A stretch of 64,000 nt of DNA. Origin: Gnomoniopsis sp. IMI 355080. Its lineage: Eukaryota > Ascomycota > Sordariomycetes > Diaporthales > Gnomoniaceae. Where the stretch lies: assembly GCA_027946555.1 (NCBI GenBank), contig JAPEVC010000160.1:21011-85010 (forward strand), written 5' to 3'. Position numbers and translations under genes: made by a program. The notes under the pieces are model-generated. The model was not told the DNA's origin and ran no database searches. It worked only from the letters and a program-made list of their open reading frames with translations. Numbering within the stretch: the first letter of the stretch is position 1; every line of letters begins with the position of its first letter. Positions 1 to 10,694 of this stretch are shown in pieces.

Positions 1-381
1 TCGTATCGTTTAAGGCTGTTTCTCCTGTCAAGATTGCATGAGGCGACAAGTCGACATCCGGGTAAGGCATTGCGAGCCATCGGAAATATCTCTTTGCCGG
101 CTCGACTCACAAGCATTTCTTGTGTCATTTCAGGTATTTCGGGAAAATAATAGAGAAAATCGTGCGGGCACCCAGCCCGCTTCTTCCATTAGTCCTGATC
201 TATCTGACAGGACAACATCTCTACCGTATAAATGTCCTTTGCTCCGGGGGTGTCTTCCTCTACTAGAAACCGATTCTTAAGATTCGAGCCAATGATAATA
301 CAGACAAAGGCTATGGGACCCTTGCAGAAAAGACGGTTAAACCGCCAACTGGATCATCGAAAGAAACCCCGTTCCAGAGCT
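1..381. other. intergenic, no gene seen
   Basis: No reading frame here looks like a protein. The stretch lies downstream of the minus-strand alcohol dehydrogenase and probably holds its 3' untranslated region. Confidence 0.5.
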
Positions 382-1653
382 TCAGGCCTCATTTAGATTA
401 ATAACGTATTTTCCCTGGACCTGTTGAGACTGTCAGTTGGTACCATATGCGACGCAGCGCCCTTGGGTGAGAAAGACTACTCACTTTGCCCTTCGTAACC
501 TCCTCCATGAGCTCACCCATCCGCTCCAACTCGGCCCATTGAATTTTAGGCTTGACCAGCCCTCTCTGGACGAACTCCAGGGCGTCTAATGTGTCTCTCC
601 GCGTGCCAACAGCGGAACCCATGATCCTATAACCATACTGAATGAACTGAATCGGGTGAATACTGAAGGTCTGGGGCGGCGGCGGTATGCCCAAGCACAT
701 GAGTGTCCCAAAGGGCGCGAGCATATCCATGGCCGACTGATATGCAGCACCAGCACCAGCGCATACGATGACCGCGGGTGCGCCCAGTCCATTACTGAGC
801 CTCTTCACCTCTGCCCCGACGCCGACGCTCATTACCTCTGGGTTGGTAATATCCACATAATGCTCCGCACCCTCTTGCAGCGCATATCTCCCCTTTTCCG
901 CCCCAGCATCAACGGCAATAACCCGGTATCCCATAGCCTTTCCAAAAGCCACCACAAACGCACCCACGCCGCCTCCACCTCCACTCACCGCAATCCACTG
1001 CCCGGGCGTCAGTCCCGGAATGGACTTGATCGCCTTGTACGCCGTGACACCCCCACACAGCACCGGCGCAACCTGCTCATCCTTGACGGCGTCAAACTCG
1101 TCCGGGATCCTCAGCAGGTACCGCGCAGGCACAAGCGTGTACTGGGCAAACGTCCCGTCCCCACCTCCCTGGCCCGAATGCGGCTTGGCCTCGCACCGCG
1201 TCTCGCCGTCCTGGGCGAGGTTGGTGCAATAAGGGCACGTGCCGCAAAAGTCACGGGTCCAGGCGACGCCGACGCGCTGGCCGGGGGCGATGGACGGGTC
1301 GACGTTGTGCACGTTGCTGCCGAGGGCCTCGATGCGGCCGACGCCCTCATGGCCGAGCACGGACCGCGTGGGGCCAAGATGGCCGGCGGCTTGTGAGCAG
1401 TCCGTCCCGCAAAGGGAGGTCAGGTGTAGGCGCACCAGGACCTCGTTGGGCCCCGGGACGGGCTTGGGGAGCTGCTGGATGCTGATAGAGGGTGGATGAC
1501 CTTGCGCCTGGGAGGTGTTAGTGAGAGGGTGTCCGGCGGCGCCAGCGAGGAGGAGACAGGTGGTGGTGAGTTTGAGTGTCTGTGCTCGGAAGAGCCTGGC
1601 ACTATGGAGGAGCTTACCGTCAAGACGGCGGCTTTGTAAGTGTCTACAGTCAT
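382..1653 (-). CDS. zinc-dependent alcohol dehydrogenase (MDR family), 3 exons
   Basis: Predicted exons, in order of translation: 1618-1653, 485-1507 and 382-420, giving 365 residues. Intron 1 has a GTAAGC donor and a CTAAC branch point. Intron 2 starts GTGAGT and ends AACAG. Both are phase 0. The product starts MTVDTYKAAVL and ends GKYVINLNEA, which match the usual ends of fungal medium-chain ADHs; reading through the introns gives implausible termini. Visible features are the catalytic zinc ligands Cys45 and His65-Glu66 (GHEG), a later LCGG cysteine, four structural-zinc cysteines (100, 103, 106, 117), and a glycine-rich GGGGGVG nucleotide-binding turn. The family oxidises alcohols or reduces aldehydes with NAD(P). 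There is no signal peptide, so it is probably cytosolic. Exact substrate is unknown; the family is clear. Confidence 0.93.
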
Positions 1654-2751
1654 CGTCACGGCTGATAGGGAATTTCGAGATATATAGCACTGACTATAAA
1701 GTTGGTGAGATGATTGGGAAAACGAATCGCATCTCAGGGGTGGTTCATTGTATACATAAAGCAATTCACCCGAGCTGTAACCGTTCCGCGCGCTTGCTGC
1801 TGTACTATGCAAGTTATAGTTATGCCACGTCCCGCCTTGCTATAACTCTTGTCCGTATCCGCACGGGAAATGCCTTTGTGTCCCATGCGAAACCCACAAC
1901 GCTTTGCAAATCGAGCTGTCGGGAGAAGGATTCCCCCCCACCATCGCGCCGAGGCTAAACTACTTCAGAATCGGCTTCGACAAGAGACACGACCGTCCCG
2001 TCCGGCTTATCAGTCCCGTGACAAGGAAGGCCCTGGTCCCAACCGGCGACTAGAAATGTAACCCTAGACGCAGCATGTGTGTGAGAGACGGGAGCGTGAG
2101 GGCGTTCTTGCCTGACTCATGAAGCTGATCATGTTGGTAGTGCCTTGCATACTAGTGGAGAATATATATGGGTAGACGGGTTGTCTTGATTGTGGATCTC
2201 GTCTCGAACGGCGTGTCGACGTTGGAATTGTCTGTGCTTATTAGCGCACGACAACAGAAGAAAGCTCTTGTACATCGTGTGCTTCTTAGCGTGCAGTGGA
2301 CAAGATCACAACGACCTGGCAATGGCAAGGGTCATTATGAGGACGAAACATCTACACATCATCACGGGCTTGTGCCAACTTTGGCCAGCAACCGTCCCGT
2401 TGGGACGCGGCGGTGAGGTCACAGTCGTAGCGGAGACTCATTTGGGTTGATCAAGCTTGTGCAAAGAGTGAGCAATACAGTGTATTTACAGGAGGGAGGT
2501 GTTGACGCATATTCATGGGTTGATAAGTACAAGGCCCCCCGTACGGCCATGGGAACCGAATCTACGCCTGTTTACGCGACCATACATATGTACTGTACTA
2601 TGAGGGTGTTCCTGGAAGACAGGTTGGACCTGACAGAATTGTGGCACAGGTGACCTGGACTCATGGACGACCTGAAGGTGAGGGTCTGAGTGTCTTGTTT
2701 TCTAGGAATGCTGTCAACGTATTTCGTAAATGCCGTGTGACCCTCGGTCTA
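1654..2751. other. intergenic between ADH and GH1 genes
   Basis: Several short frames exist, but none shows a recognisable domain or splice-compatible extension. The right part should contain the ADH promoter (minus strand) and the left edge of the GH1 3' region. Confidence 0.45.
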
Positions 2752-4780
2752 TTAGAGCCAAGCACACAGGACAGCCACGCTGACAATGACTGCAACAAAT
2801 CCACGGGGCAGACTACTGCCAGCAGCGCTAACCTGAACTTGTTCTCCCTGAGGGCCACTTATAGTCGCCCCAGCAGCACTATTCGAGGAGACTGCGGCGG
2901 CGGTGTTCCCCGGTACGGGCCCATGACGGCTGTTTTCACCAGGATCAGTCGACGGAACATCAAAAGCCAGGTCGATCCACCATAGGAAGGGCTACTCACC
3001 TGAACCAATCCAAGAACTGGAACATGCTCACTTTCGGTGTTCTTTCCATTGAGGTATAGTTGACATACTGCATCCCAAATCTCACCGCCGTTCCATCCAA
3101 CCATTCGAAGTTATCGTAAATGGCCCACGCCCAAGCCCCCGTCACATTCACCCCATCCTCAACAATCGAGGCCATCACAGCATCCATGTACCCCTGGAAA
3201 TAGTCCGCGCGGCGCATATCCCATGTGGCCTCGTCCACGTTTTCCCACCTGCTCTCAAAGGGTTCCGAGAAGCCAAACTCGGTGATTTGGATCTCTTGAA
3301 CGGCAGGGAACAGCTCCTTGGTGATGGTGCTCAGGAATCGGCGGACTCCAGTGGGCGCATCGACGAGCCAAGGTGTGTTTGGGTCAGCCGCCGCAGCGAG
3401 ACGGTAGCCATTAGGACCCGTACGGCTTGTCAAGGTGCAGTCTGGCCAATTCGCGTTGGATGGATCGGCCGCACAGGCCTCGATTCCGCCTGGGGGTGCG
3501 GCAGCTATGTATGAGGAGTAGGCGTCGATGGCGTAAAAGTCGCAGGAACCCTTGATCATATCCTTTTCTTCCTGGGTGAAAGTCGGGAGAATATCGCCGA
3601 GAGTGTCCTTCAGGCTCTGAGGATAGTCTCCGTCTGTCCACATCCCACCAAACCAACCCAGATTGAAATCGTAGGACCTTTGCAGCGCCTGCTGATCAGC
3701 CGGGCTGGTCGAGTTGGCAACGCCAAAGTTACCACTGTTCTTCCACGAGATCTTGTTCTTTCCCTTGAACTCCTCATGGTACCACTTGGCGACTTTAGCA
3801 TGTGCAAGCAGCGTGTTGTGACCACACGCAAATCGCGCCCTGGGACCTCCTGTGATGTTGTTGTACGCCGGAAAAAATTCACCATGTGGATAGGACTGGT
3901 ACTGGAAATCGCAGTACTGGGGCTCGTTTATGGTGAACCATCCGCTGACCACGTTATCATACCTGCTGATGATGAATTTGGCGTAGTTGAAAAAGTCCTC
4001 CACAATCTCTGGTGAGCTCCATGAGCCGTACGCATTGACTAGCGCCAAAGGCGTGTCCCAGTGAAACAATGTCAAGTACACTTCCAGACCAGCATCTCGC
4101 GCTGTTTGAATCACATCGTCATAATGTGCCACACCCAGCTGGTTCACAGGGCTGCTGCGAGTGCCAAAGGGAAATATGCGTGACCATGAGATGGTGAAAG
4201 CAAATGAAGGAATTCCCAGACTGACCAACCGCGCAATATCCTGTTTGTAAAGATAATAGTGCGATGCTACAACGTCCGCGGTTGTGTTGTCTGCTACGAA
4301 ATTGGGCACTCGATGAGAGAGCATATCCCAGATGGACGGGCCTCTGCCATCGGCATCAACAGCACCCTCGATTTGGTAGGCGGAAGAGGAGACGCCCCAT
4401 TTGAAGTTCGCGGGGAGCCGTGCCTCGCTGTAATTCGCACCCAAGTAGCTGGGCATCAAAGGGTGGAGGCCAAAGGTGTCTGCCGCAGGTTGCGCAAAGG
4501 GCGACTGAAGTGTGTCCGGGACGGCAGTCTGCACGGCCGTGATGGGACCGGTGACCACAGGCCCAACCTGTTGCCAAAGAACGGCGAGAGCTTCATCTGA
4601 GAAGTCTGTCGGCGGACGAGGCGTGGTGAGGACTGTTGCCTTGCTGAATGTCGCCGTTGTGTAATTCCCCGTGGCTGTACCGAAACTGAGCTGTGCCCTC
4701 GCTAGCGAAGCGAGGACAAGTACGGTGAGAAGCTGCATACCCATAGTGCAGGTGGCAAAGAAACTATTCAAAATCCTCAT
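2752..4780 (-). CDS. secreted GH1 beta-glucosidase, probably GPI-anchored
   Basis: Predicted exons: 3000-4780 and 2752-2929, 652 residues. The first exon runs into a stop at 2996-2998, but that stop lies inside a GTGAGT donor. A 70-nt intron ending AAAACAG joins it in frame to a last exon that ends in a hydrophobic segment (GFVAVIVSVAVLCAWL) after a Ser/Gly/Ala-rich linker, the layout of a GPI-anchor signal. The N-terminus has a signal peptide (MQLLTVLVLASLARA; Met13 or Met15 may be the true start) and about 95 residues before the GH1 barrel begins near residue 122 (LPANFKWG). The acid/base is Glu286 in TINEP. The nucleophile is Glu501 in ITEFG, where most GH1 enzymes have ITENG. Probable role: hydrolysis of beta-glucosides at the cell surface. 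The family call is firm; the anchor is inferred. Confidence 0.92.
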
Positions 4781-5364
4781 CTAAATTTCGAAATAGACTT
4801 GTGGCGAGCACAGCACATCTATACGTTCACCAGCCCTGCCAACATGTCTCGGTGGGTTGGTAGGGATGAAAGATCCCGATGAATTAGAGTTTGGTGGATC
4901 GTCAACTTCCATCATATGAGACGAACATATACTTTCCCCTCAGTACACCGCCAAGCCAAGCCATTTGGCATTGTTGGGTTCCCACGAAGATCATTATGCT
5001 GTATACAGGCTCTTCGGCGCGATATCCCCGGGGTCGCATAGCGTCAATGTCATCCATGGATCACTTTCGTTGAAACTGTTCCCCAGTACATTTTCCGGTT
5101 GCCAAGGTCGGGATCGAGGAGCAATATTCACGTTCAGGTAGAGTTCGAAACCGACGTGTACTATGCAGTATGTCCAAAGGTCTGATCACCGCTGGGGACC
5201 TGTGAATTCAATTGGCAAACCATTCAGAATGAAAATTTTGTTTTACTTGCTAGAAAAAGTCCGTATGGGCCCAGGCGTGGATGGAGGTAATGTACCCGGG
5301 CCGTATCATCGTAGTTCCTGCTATCGATAGCTTCATGTCGATCATGTTTAGCCAAATGTCTTCT
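4781..5364. other. intergenic, GH1 promoter side
   Basis: No gene seen. It contains the upstream region of the minus-strand GH1 gene and the 3' flank of the SnoaL-like gene. Confidence 0.45.
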
Positions 5365-6077
5365 TCAATTGACGCCATGTTCAGGAGCTCCGTCCGCGGG
5401 TCCCCAAATGGACCTCTCAATCAGCCACAACATTTTCCCACTCCCTGCTTCAAGTTTAGCAAACATGAAGCTCTCAAACTTTGTCTCCACTCCGTCCACC
5501 TTGAGAGTGCCTGTCATATGCGCCGCCAATTCTCCAGAATATTAGTATATTGCAGGGCTCAAGAAATGAATGGGAATCACCCTCCACCAAGCTGAGACGC
5601 GTTCTAGTGAAGAAAGGTAGGCACAGAGACTCACGGTCACCATCCCTCAAGAACTCGGTCCTGGAAAAGTATCAGCGATACCGCCCCGCATGTTGGTTGC
5701 CATTCTCAGTCAGCTCACTTACACAACAGGTTTGTATTCGCTGACTTTCCCGCGCCATTCTGCAATGCCCTTGACGGAATCTTCGAATGAAATCCGCTGG
5801 CCGTTCATGACATGATCTGTCAGACGTAAGTTACTTGCTATGAAGCGTCTCTGGAGCATTATTTGAATGCTCTGGCATTTGCAGCGGCGAGGCAAGCCGA
5901 GACTGGTCTCATTACTGCTTGGAAGCCAAGGGCCGAGGAGGCTGAGATTGTTTTTTTCTTACAATAGTCTGGGACGCATAGGGCATCTGCGTACGACTTG
6001 GCGTCATCAGCTGGCCCGTCGAGGCTCCACTGCATGGCGCGCTGGAATCCTTCCAGGGTGGACGTGTATTCCGACAT
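5365..6077 (-). CDS. SnoaL/NTF2-like small protein, 4 exons
   Basis: Predicted exons: 5963-6077, 5723-5816, 5635-5660 and 5365-5531, giving 133 residues. Every junction keeps frame and uses a GT donor (GTAAGA, GTAAGT, GTGAGT) and an AG acceptor; the last intron has a TACTAAT branch point. The third exon is only 26 nt. The product runs from MSEYTSTLEGFQRAM to WLIERSIWG and then a short hydrophilic tail. This matches fungal proteins with the SnoaL-like/NTF2-like cone fold: a start with a conserved FESFMFAK strand and a WLIERS strand near the end. Such proteins bind small ligands and some act as cyclases or isomerases, but most fungal ones have no known role. No signal peptide is visible. The fold is inferred from pattern, not a search. 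Confidence 0.75.
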
Positions 6078-6669
6078 AGTCGTGAATTCAAAGCTCGATA
6101 TCAGAAAAGTGTGAGATGTGTAAGCAGTGAAGGAACCAAGAGGGGATAATATTCAAGCTTATGTGTTGTTTTTGTATTGACGTTTCTGGTGATGGGAGAC
6201 GAGAAGGTAAAGAATGGAATCCGTTGTTGCTTTGCCGCACGTTGGTCCCTCTGGAAGTTGGAACAAGGGCTTTATTACCCACAGTATCCAATTGGGACCC
6301 TGAATGTGGAGCTGAGCGCGGCGGTCGATGCACTTCTCATTGGAGCTTTTTTTTTTTTTTAGAGCAGTGATCCATAGCTTTCTTTCAGTTGGACTGGCTG
6401 GGCTGGTTATCAGCTTCAACAAATCCTTCCGGTCGCAATCTAAACGCACACTTTGTTCCCACATCAGCCCAGTCCAAGTACCAGCAGGAAGTATCTGGCT
6501 GTAATTCATGTACCATATTTCTGTTTCGAACAAATCAAATCTAGTTATTAAATTTTACACAGAAGGAGCATTACTTTCATTGCTGAGACGCACCAAACAG
6601 ATGTTCAAAAGGGCTAGAGTTGTAGCGAAGAGCAATCTTTCAAGATATCGTTATTATGATGAAATAGAT
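6078..6669. other. intergenic, no gene seen
   Basis: Lies between the start of the SnoaL-like gene and the 3' end of the bZIP gene. A run of 14 T occurs near 6347-6360. I see no supported gene. Confidence 0.45.
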
Positions 6670-8123
6670 CTAAGATTTGGCGAGGAACGGTGGAGGTTCG
6701 CAAAACGTATCCGTCAAAATCCTAAAATCGATGCCGTTCGTGTCGAATAGGCCGTGGGTCGAGTCGGGGGTTTCACTTGACCAAATATCCAACTCTTCAG
6801 ATCTGGTAGCTCGCCACCACTCACTCTGTCGCACCAACTCTCCGTCCTCACCACCCAGAACTACCCAATACTTGCGGATGAACCAAGGCTTGGCTTCCCA
6901 CGATCTGTGGTCCCACGGAGTCCCAGTAGACGCCCTGCCCGTAGCTCCCTTGCGGTCTCCTCTGCCGATGCCAGCACCTCCCCAGCAAGTGAGCCCGTGC
7001 ATTGCGTCGCACCAGAACTCATCTTCATCGAGAACGACTGTAGCCTTGAGCACATTTCTCCTGAACGTAGGGAATGGGAATATGTCGAGACATGGGTGAT
7101 GGGGCGTGGTAATTTGCTCTTTGATCGGTCGTATATCCGGTTTCAGGGTTTTCCAAATGCTTTGTACTGTGCGTACCGCGCCGTCTATAGCCTCAGTATT
7201 TTTACTGGTGATCAAATTGGTCCTTGGACCTGGTCGGTAAAAAGGAGATTGGCTATCGTCGTCGCAGAGGACCCGTTCCGATATCCCCAATTGCAGACAA
7301 TTTTCCCACATCGCTGATATGGTGCATACGGCCTCGATCCGAATATGGTTCATATAAGGGTCTGAAAAAGCCTGGCTTTCCCCCACCTTAACTAGCTCAA
7401 CACCTTTATCGAAGCCGCCCAACCCCTTAATTCGGACCTCGACGTGGCGAACAGCGCAACCACATTCGACATAAGTCGTTGACAGATATTCCTTCTGCGG
7501 ATCTGTTCTGCCGTAATTGGTCATGGTAAGGTAAGATGGATCGATAAAAGTCGCAGGATCCCAGAATGGCATGGCCATTGAACTTTCGTCGACAGTGGCA
7601 GGAACAACGACGTCTAGAGAGACAGTAGAGGGAGCTTGTGGCCCATGTTGGGAATGATCCTTGTCGGAATAAGGAGATGACGACCAGTCCTGAGATACAT
7701 GTTCGGGTGATGAAGTTTGGCCACTATCAAGTGTCAAAGGCGATGCTGTGCCTACTCTATTTTGTGATGGCGTGTCCTTGGTCTGAGCCACTGAAGCTGC
7801 CAGGCTTTCAAGATTCTCCAACCGTTTACGCAGTTTCTCTCCTACCGACAGACATTAGTAATAAGATCTAGGCCCATTAAAGAGCTTAAATTCTCGTGAA
7901 ACTCACTATACTTCTTCTGCGCCTGTAAGTTTTGCTGCCGTCTTTTCTCCGGGTCACGCCGGACCACTTTCCGCTTCTCCTTACCACTGTCTTTGCCCCT
8001 GGCTGTTCTCTCGGGTCTTTCGGCATGTGTGAGAGGCCCAGGTGAGAGCGGGGTTGTAGTGACTGTATCCATTGTTGCGATGTTGTCGATGGCTGACATG
8101 TCCTGGGAGGTTGAACAAGACAT
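6670..8123 (-). CDS. bZIP transcription factor with DUF3425-type C-terminus
   Basis: Predicted exons: 7907-8123 and 6670-7841, 462 residues. The intron starts GTGAGT and ends with a TACTAAT branch point and GGTAG; it sits inside the bZIP. Splicing rebuilds the basic region: Asn65 and Arg73 stand in the N-x7-R signature, with RRDPEKRRQQN before it and a leucine stretch (LRKRLENLESL) after it. The C-terminal half carries the DUF3425-like region (MWENCLQLG, then HPCLDIFPFPTFRRNVLKA), seen in many fungal bZIP regulators, and ends FLAKS. It should act in the nucleus as a DNA-binding regulator. Met9 or Met18 could be the real start. It is not next to the PKS locus, so its targets are unknown. Confidence 0.88.
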
Positions 8124-8684
8124 GTGTTGAAGGACGGAAAGGCAAACCCGGGTCGGTGATAAAGCTAGATCGATGGCTGATGTGAGCCACTTCCGCTAGA
8201 CTCAGCCCCGTCTCGGCCCAACTTCCGGCCGTCGCTTCCGGATCGGCTTACGTTGGCTCAAGGCCGCTCCTTCGGCATGCCCGCCAGATAGAGTCTTATT
8301 TACTATAGTAAGAGTCTGGTTTCGGCATTAAACCTGTATTAAATCATTAGCTTGATCGTTTGCACCTGCACATTAAGAAACGGCCCCGTGCTTCGCATCC
8401 GCCACACGCACGGCATCAATAGGCACCAATATCCTTTCGTGTTTCGATGGGCAGAATCAAGCGAATCTAGAATTCGATAGCTGAGCAGGTCCGACGAAAC
8501 ACAATTCTTCCTCACGTTGCTTGAACATAGTTGAACTGGAAATCAAGGTATAAAAGTAGTGGGCTCAATATATACTATGTAATCGAAGAGTTCGCAGAAA
8601 TCTTGGTAGAAAACTGCTTGCAACATCTGTCCTTTCGAAGAGAATTTCGAGCAGCAAGTGATTTTGTTATCATCACAATGTCCT
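8124..8684. other. intergenic, bZIP upstream region
   Basis: No gene seen. It should hold the bZIP promoter and the 3' flank of the GH30 gene. Confidence 0.45.
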
Positions 8685-10127
8685 CTAAAGTTTGACATTT
8701 GGAACCTCAAAAGTCTGGATCTCGTTCGTGGCAAAGTAGGACCAGAACTTTGTGCCGCTCTGCACTGTGTCAGACGGAGAAGACACATATTGGGAACCAC
8801 TACTGATCTGCGTATACCAACGCGGAATCGTTTGTCCACTCGTTCCTGCTGTCGAAAACTCTGAAAGGTCAAAGTTGATATATTGAGCAGAGCCCCAGTT
8901 GACAGCGACGATGATCAGCTTTGAGTTGGTAGCATCATACGCCGCTACGACATGATCCGACCCGCCGTCAAGAATCCGCATGCCGTCCCTGATATGCCTG
9001 GTGAACTGTGCCAAGCAGAAATATTTCTGCGTCGGTGAGCTCAACGTCAAAGCAGTGTTATCTCCGTCAATGAGCCCCCAACCACCGCCATCGATGGCCT
9101 GCCAATAGACCCAGGCTGTCGGATGAAGCCACCTGAAGTCCAGGATAAGGTTGCTCACAAGGCTTGACCCAGTCGCATCGCTGTCACCATATTCACTGTT
9201 CCAGAGTGCAAGACCTGCGTCAGAAGCCAGGCTGTAGAGTCCTGATCGGTCTCCGCTGGCTCCCTGGTAGCCGTGGACATTGATGCGACCCAAATCGCCA
9301 AGGGCGGTGGATCCAAGGCCGTTGAAAGTCGAGACAGCTGCGTCATAGGTGTTTTCATCGGAAGCAGAGACAATTGTCGAGGTCAATCCGAGAGCGTTGA
9401 GCTCAGACCGCATCAAGGGGATGACACTTGCTTGGGTGGAAACATCGAAGTGGCATCCCTCTTGTGTTCCAGAGGTCCCCGTCCACCAGCTAGCTGCAGG
9501 CTCGTTGAAAGGCTCGACACTGGCAAAATTGATGCCCCAATTGTTCTTGGCGTACAGAGCGATCTCGGCCAAGTATTGGGTATGATTGGCGTAGTTCCAA
9601 CTCTGAAGATTATCGGATGATCCATCGTCTGACCCTGACGGGTTTTTGTTGTACAGCATCCACCACATCGGTGAGTTGCTGAAAAGCTCAAGTCGGTTCG
9701 CGCCTCTCTGGGCGGCTTTCTGAAGCATTGCACGCTGGTTGGCATCGACCGTCCAGTGCCAACTGCTTGAGGTCGGATCGCCCGAGGCCCAGTCCCACCA
9801 GTAGCCATCCATCTGTCGAGACGCGGTGATATCTGGAGACTCCACCATGGTTGAGCCATCATAGGTGTTGTTGCTGCAAGCTCCGGCATTGTATCGGGCA
9901 ATATTGAAGCCCAGCCCTGGGAGACTGGCGGAATTGTATGTTGTCGTGTTCAGGCTGAAGAAGATATTGGCAAGGTCATCTCTGTTTCCAAACGCCTTGC
10001 TCCACCAAGCCAGACTCACCCCCCATCCTTGCCAGGTTCCCCAGTTCGACGACGTGCTAATTGTCCATGTTTCGTCCGCCGCTGCCAGCCTGAGCAAAGC
10101 TCCAACGAGTAAAGCGTGATGAAGCAT
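8685..10127 (-). CDS. secreted GH30 endo-beta-1,6-galactanase-like hydrolase
   Basis: Single exon, 480 residues. I start at the ATG at 10127 because it opens directly into a signal peptide (MLHHALLVGALLRLAAA); the frame extends further upstream only with non-ATG codons. The mature part begins with TWQGWGVSLAWWSKAFG, typical of the fungal GH30 endo-beta-1,6-galactanase group. The proposed acid/base is Glu209 in EPFNEP and the nucleophile Glu312 in LWNSEYGDS. After the barrel comes a beta-sandwich region typical of GH30. The enzyme should act outside the cell on beta-1,6-galactan side chains such as those of arabinogalactan proteins; the subfamily assignment is by motif memory. It lies head-to-tail with the mannosyltransferase. 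No oddities seen. Confidence 0.9.
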   Translation of the reverse strand: MLHHALLVGALLRLAAADETWTISTSSNWGTWQGWGVSLAWWSKAFGNRDDLANIFFSLNTTTYNSASLPGLGFNIARYNAGACSNNTYDGSTMVESPDITASRQMDGYWWDWASGDPTSSSWHWTVDANQRAMLQKAAQRGANRLELFSNSPMWWMLYNKNPSGSDDGSSDNLQSWNYANHTQYLAEIALYAKNNWGINFASVEPFNEPAASWWTGTSGTQEGCHFDVSTQASVIPLMRSELNALGLTSTIVSASDENTYDAAVSTFNGLGSTALGDLGRINVHGYQGASGDRSGLYSLASDAGLALWNSEYGDSDATGSSLVSNLILDFRWLHPTAWVYWQAIDGGGWGLIDGDNTALTLSSPTQKYFCLAQFTRHIRDGMRILDGGSDHVVAAYDATNSKLIIVAVNWGSAQYINFDLSEFSTAGTSGQTIPRWYTQISSGSQYVSSPSDTVQSGTKFWSYFATNEIQTFEVPNVKL

Positions 10128-10694
10128 CGGGGCAGGAGCTTGATCCGACAGTCTGCACTTGACCGTGAGTACCAAAGGAAGCGTAGGAAGAAAGAACTGT
10201 CAGCATGCGGATCAGAATATTTAATGTAGATGACTTGTAAGTGATGTCCGACGTGGGTCCTATGTGGGTCTTGGCATTGAATGGAGACTGCACGCTCCGT
10301 GACCATTTTCGGAAGGCAACTCCTAATGAACGCAGTGTGGTATTGCACACAATTAGGCTTTTTGGGTGTCATTCAAGTTGTCACCTGGACAACTTGTGAC
10401 TTGACCATGAGTGATCTCGGCTCCAAACACCCCGGATACCGAATATAACGCTTTCTTTTGGGTCTGCAGCAGAAATTACAAATGGACGTATATGCCAATT
10501 TGAACAATCGCAATTTTATCAGACTGGGAAGAAACAATGGCGACGTTTGCACATGTGGTGTCCAGGGATACTGCGGGAGCTCTTGAAACGAACGTCCGAG
10601 TCAGAGACGTAAAATGAATACATTAACGAGTGGAAAAGAAAGGCAGGGATAATTATTTAAATTTAGCATGTCATTTCTATATTTACTGGGAATC
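10128..10694. other. intergenic, GH30 promoter side
   Basis: No gene seen. It contains the upstream region of the GH30 gene and the 3' flank of the mannosyltransferase gene. Confidence 0.45.

Noticed and set aside
656..1396. 246-codon plus-strand open frame
   Set aside because: It is antisense to the ADH coding exon, has no domain sense, and mirrors the GC-rich codon pattern of the real gene.
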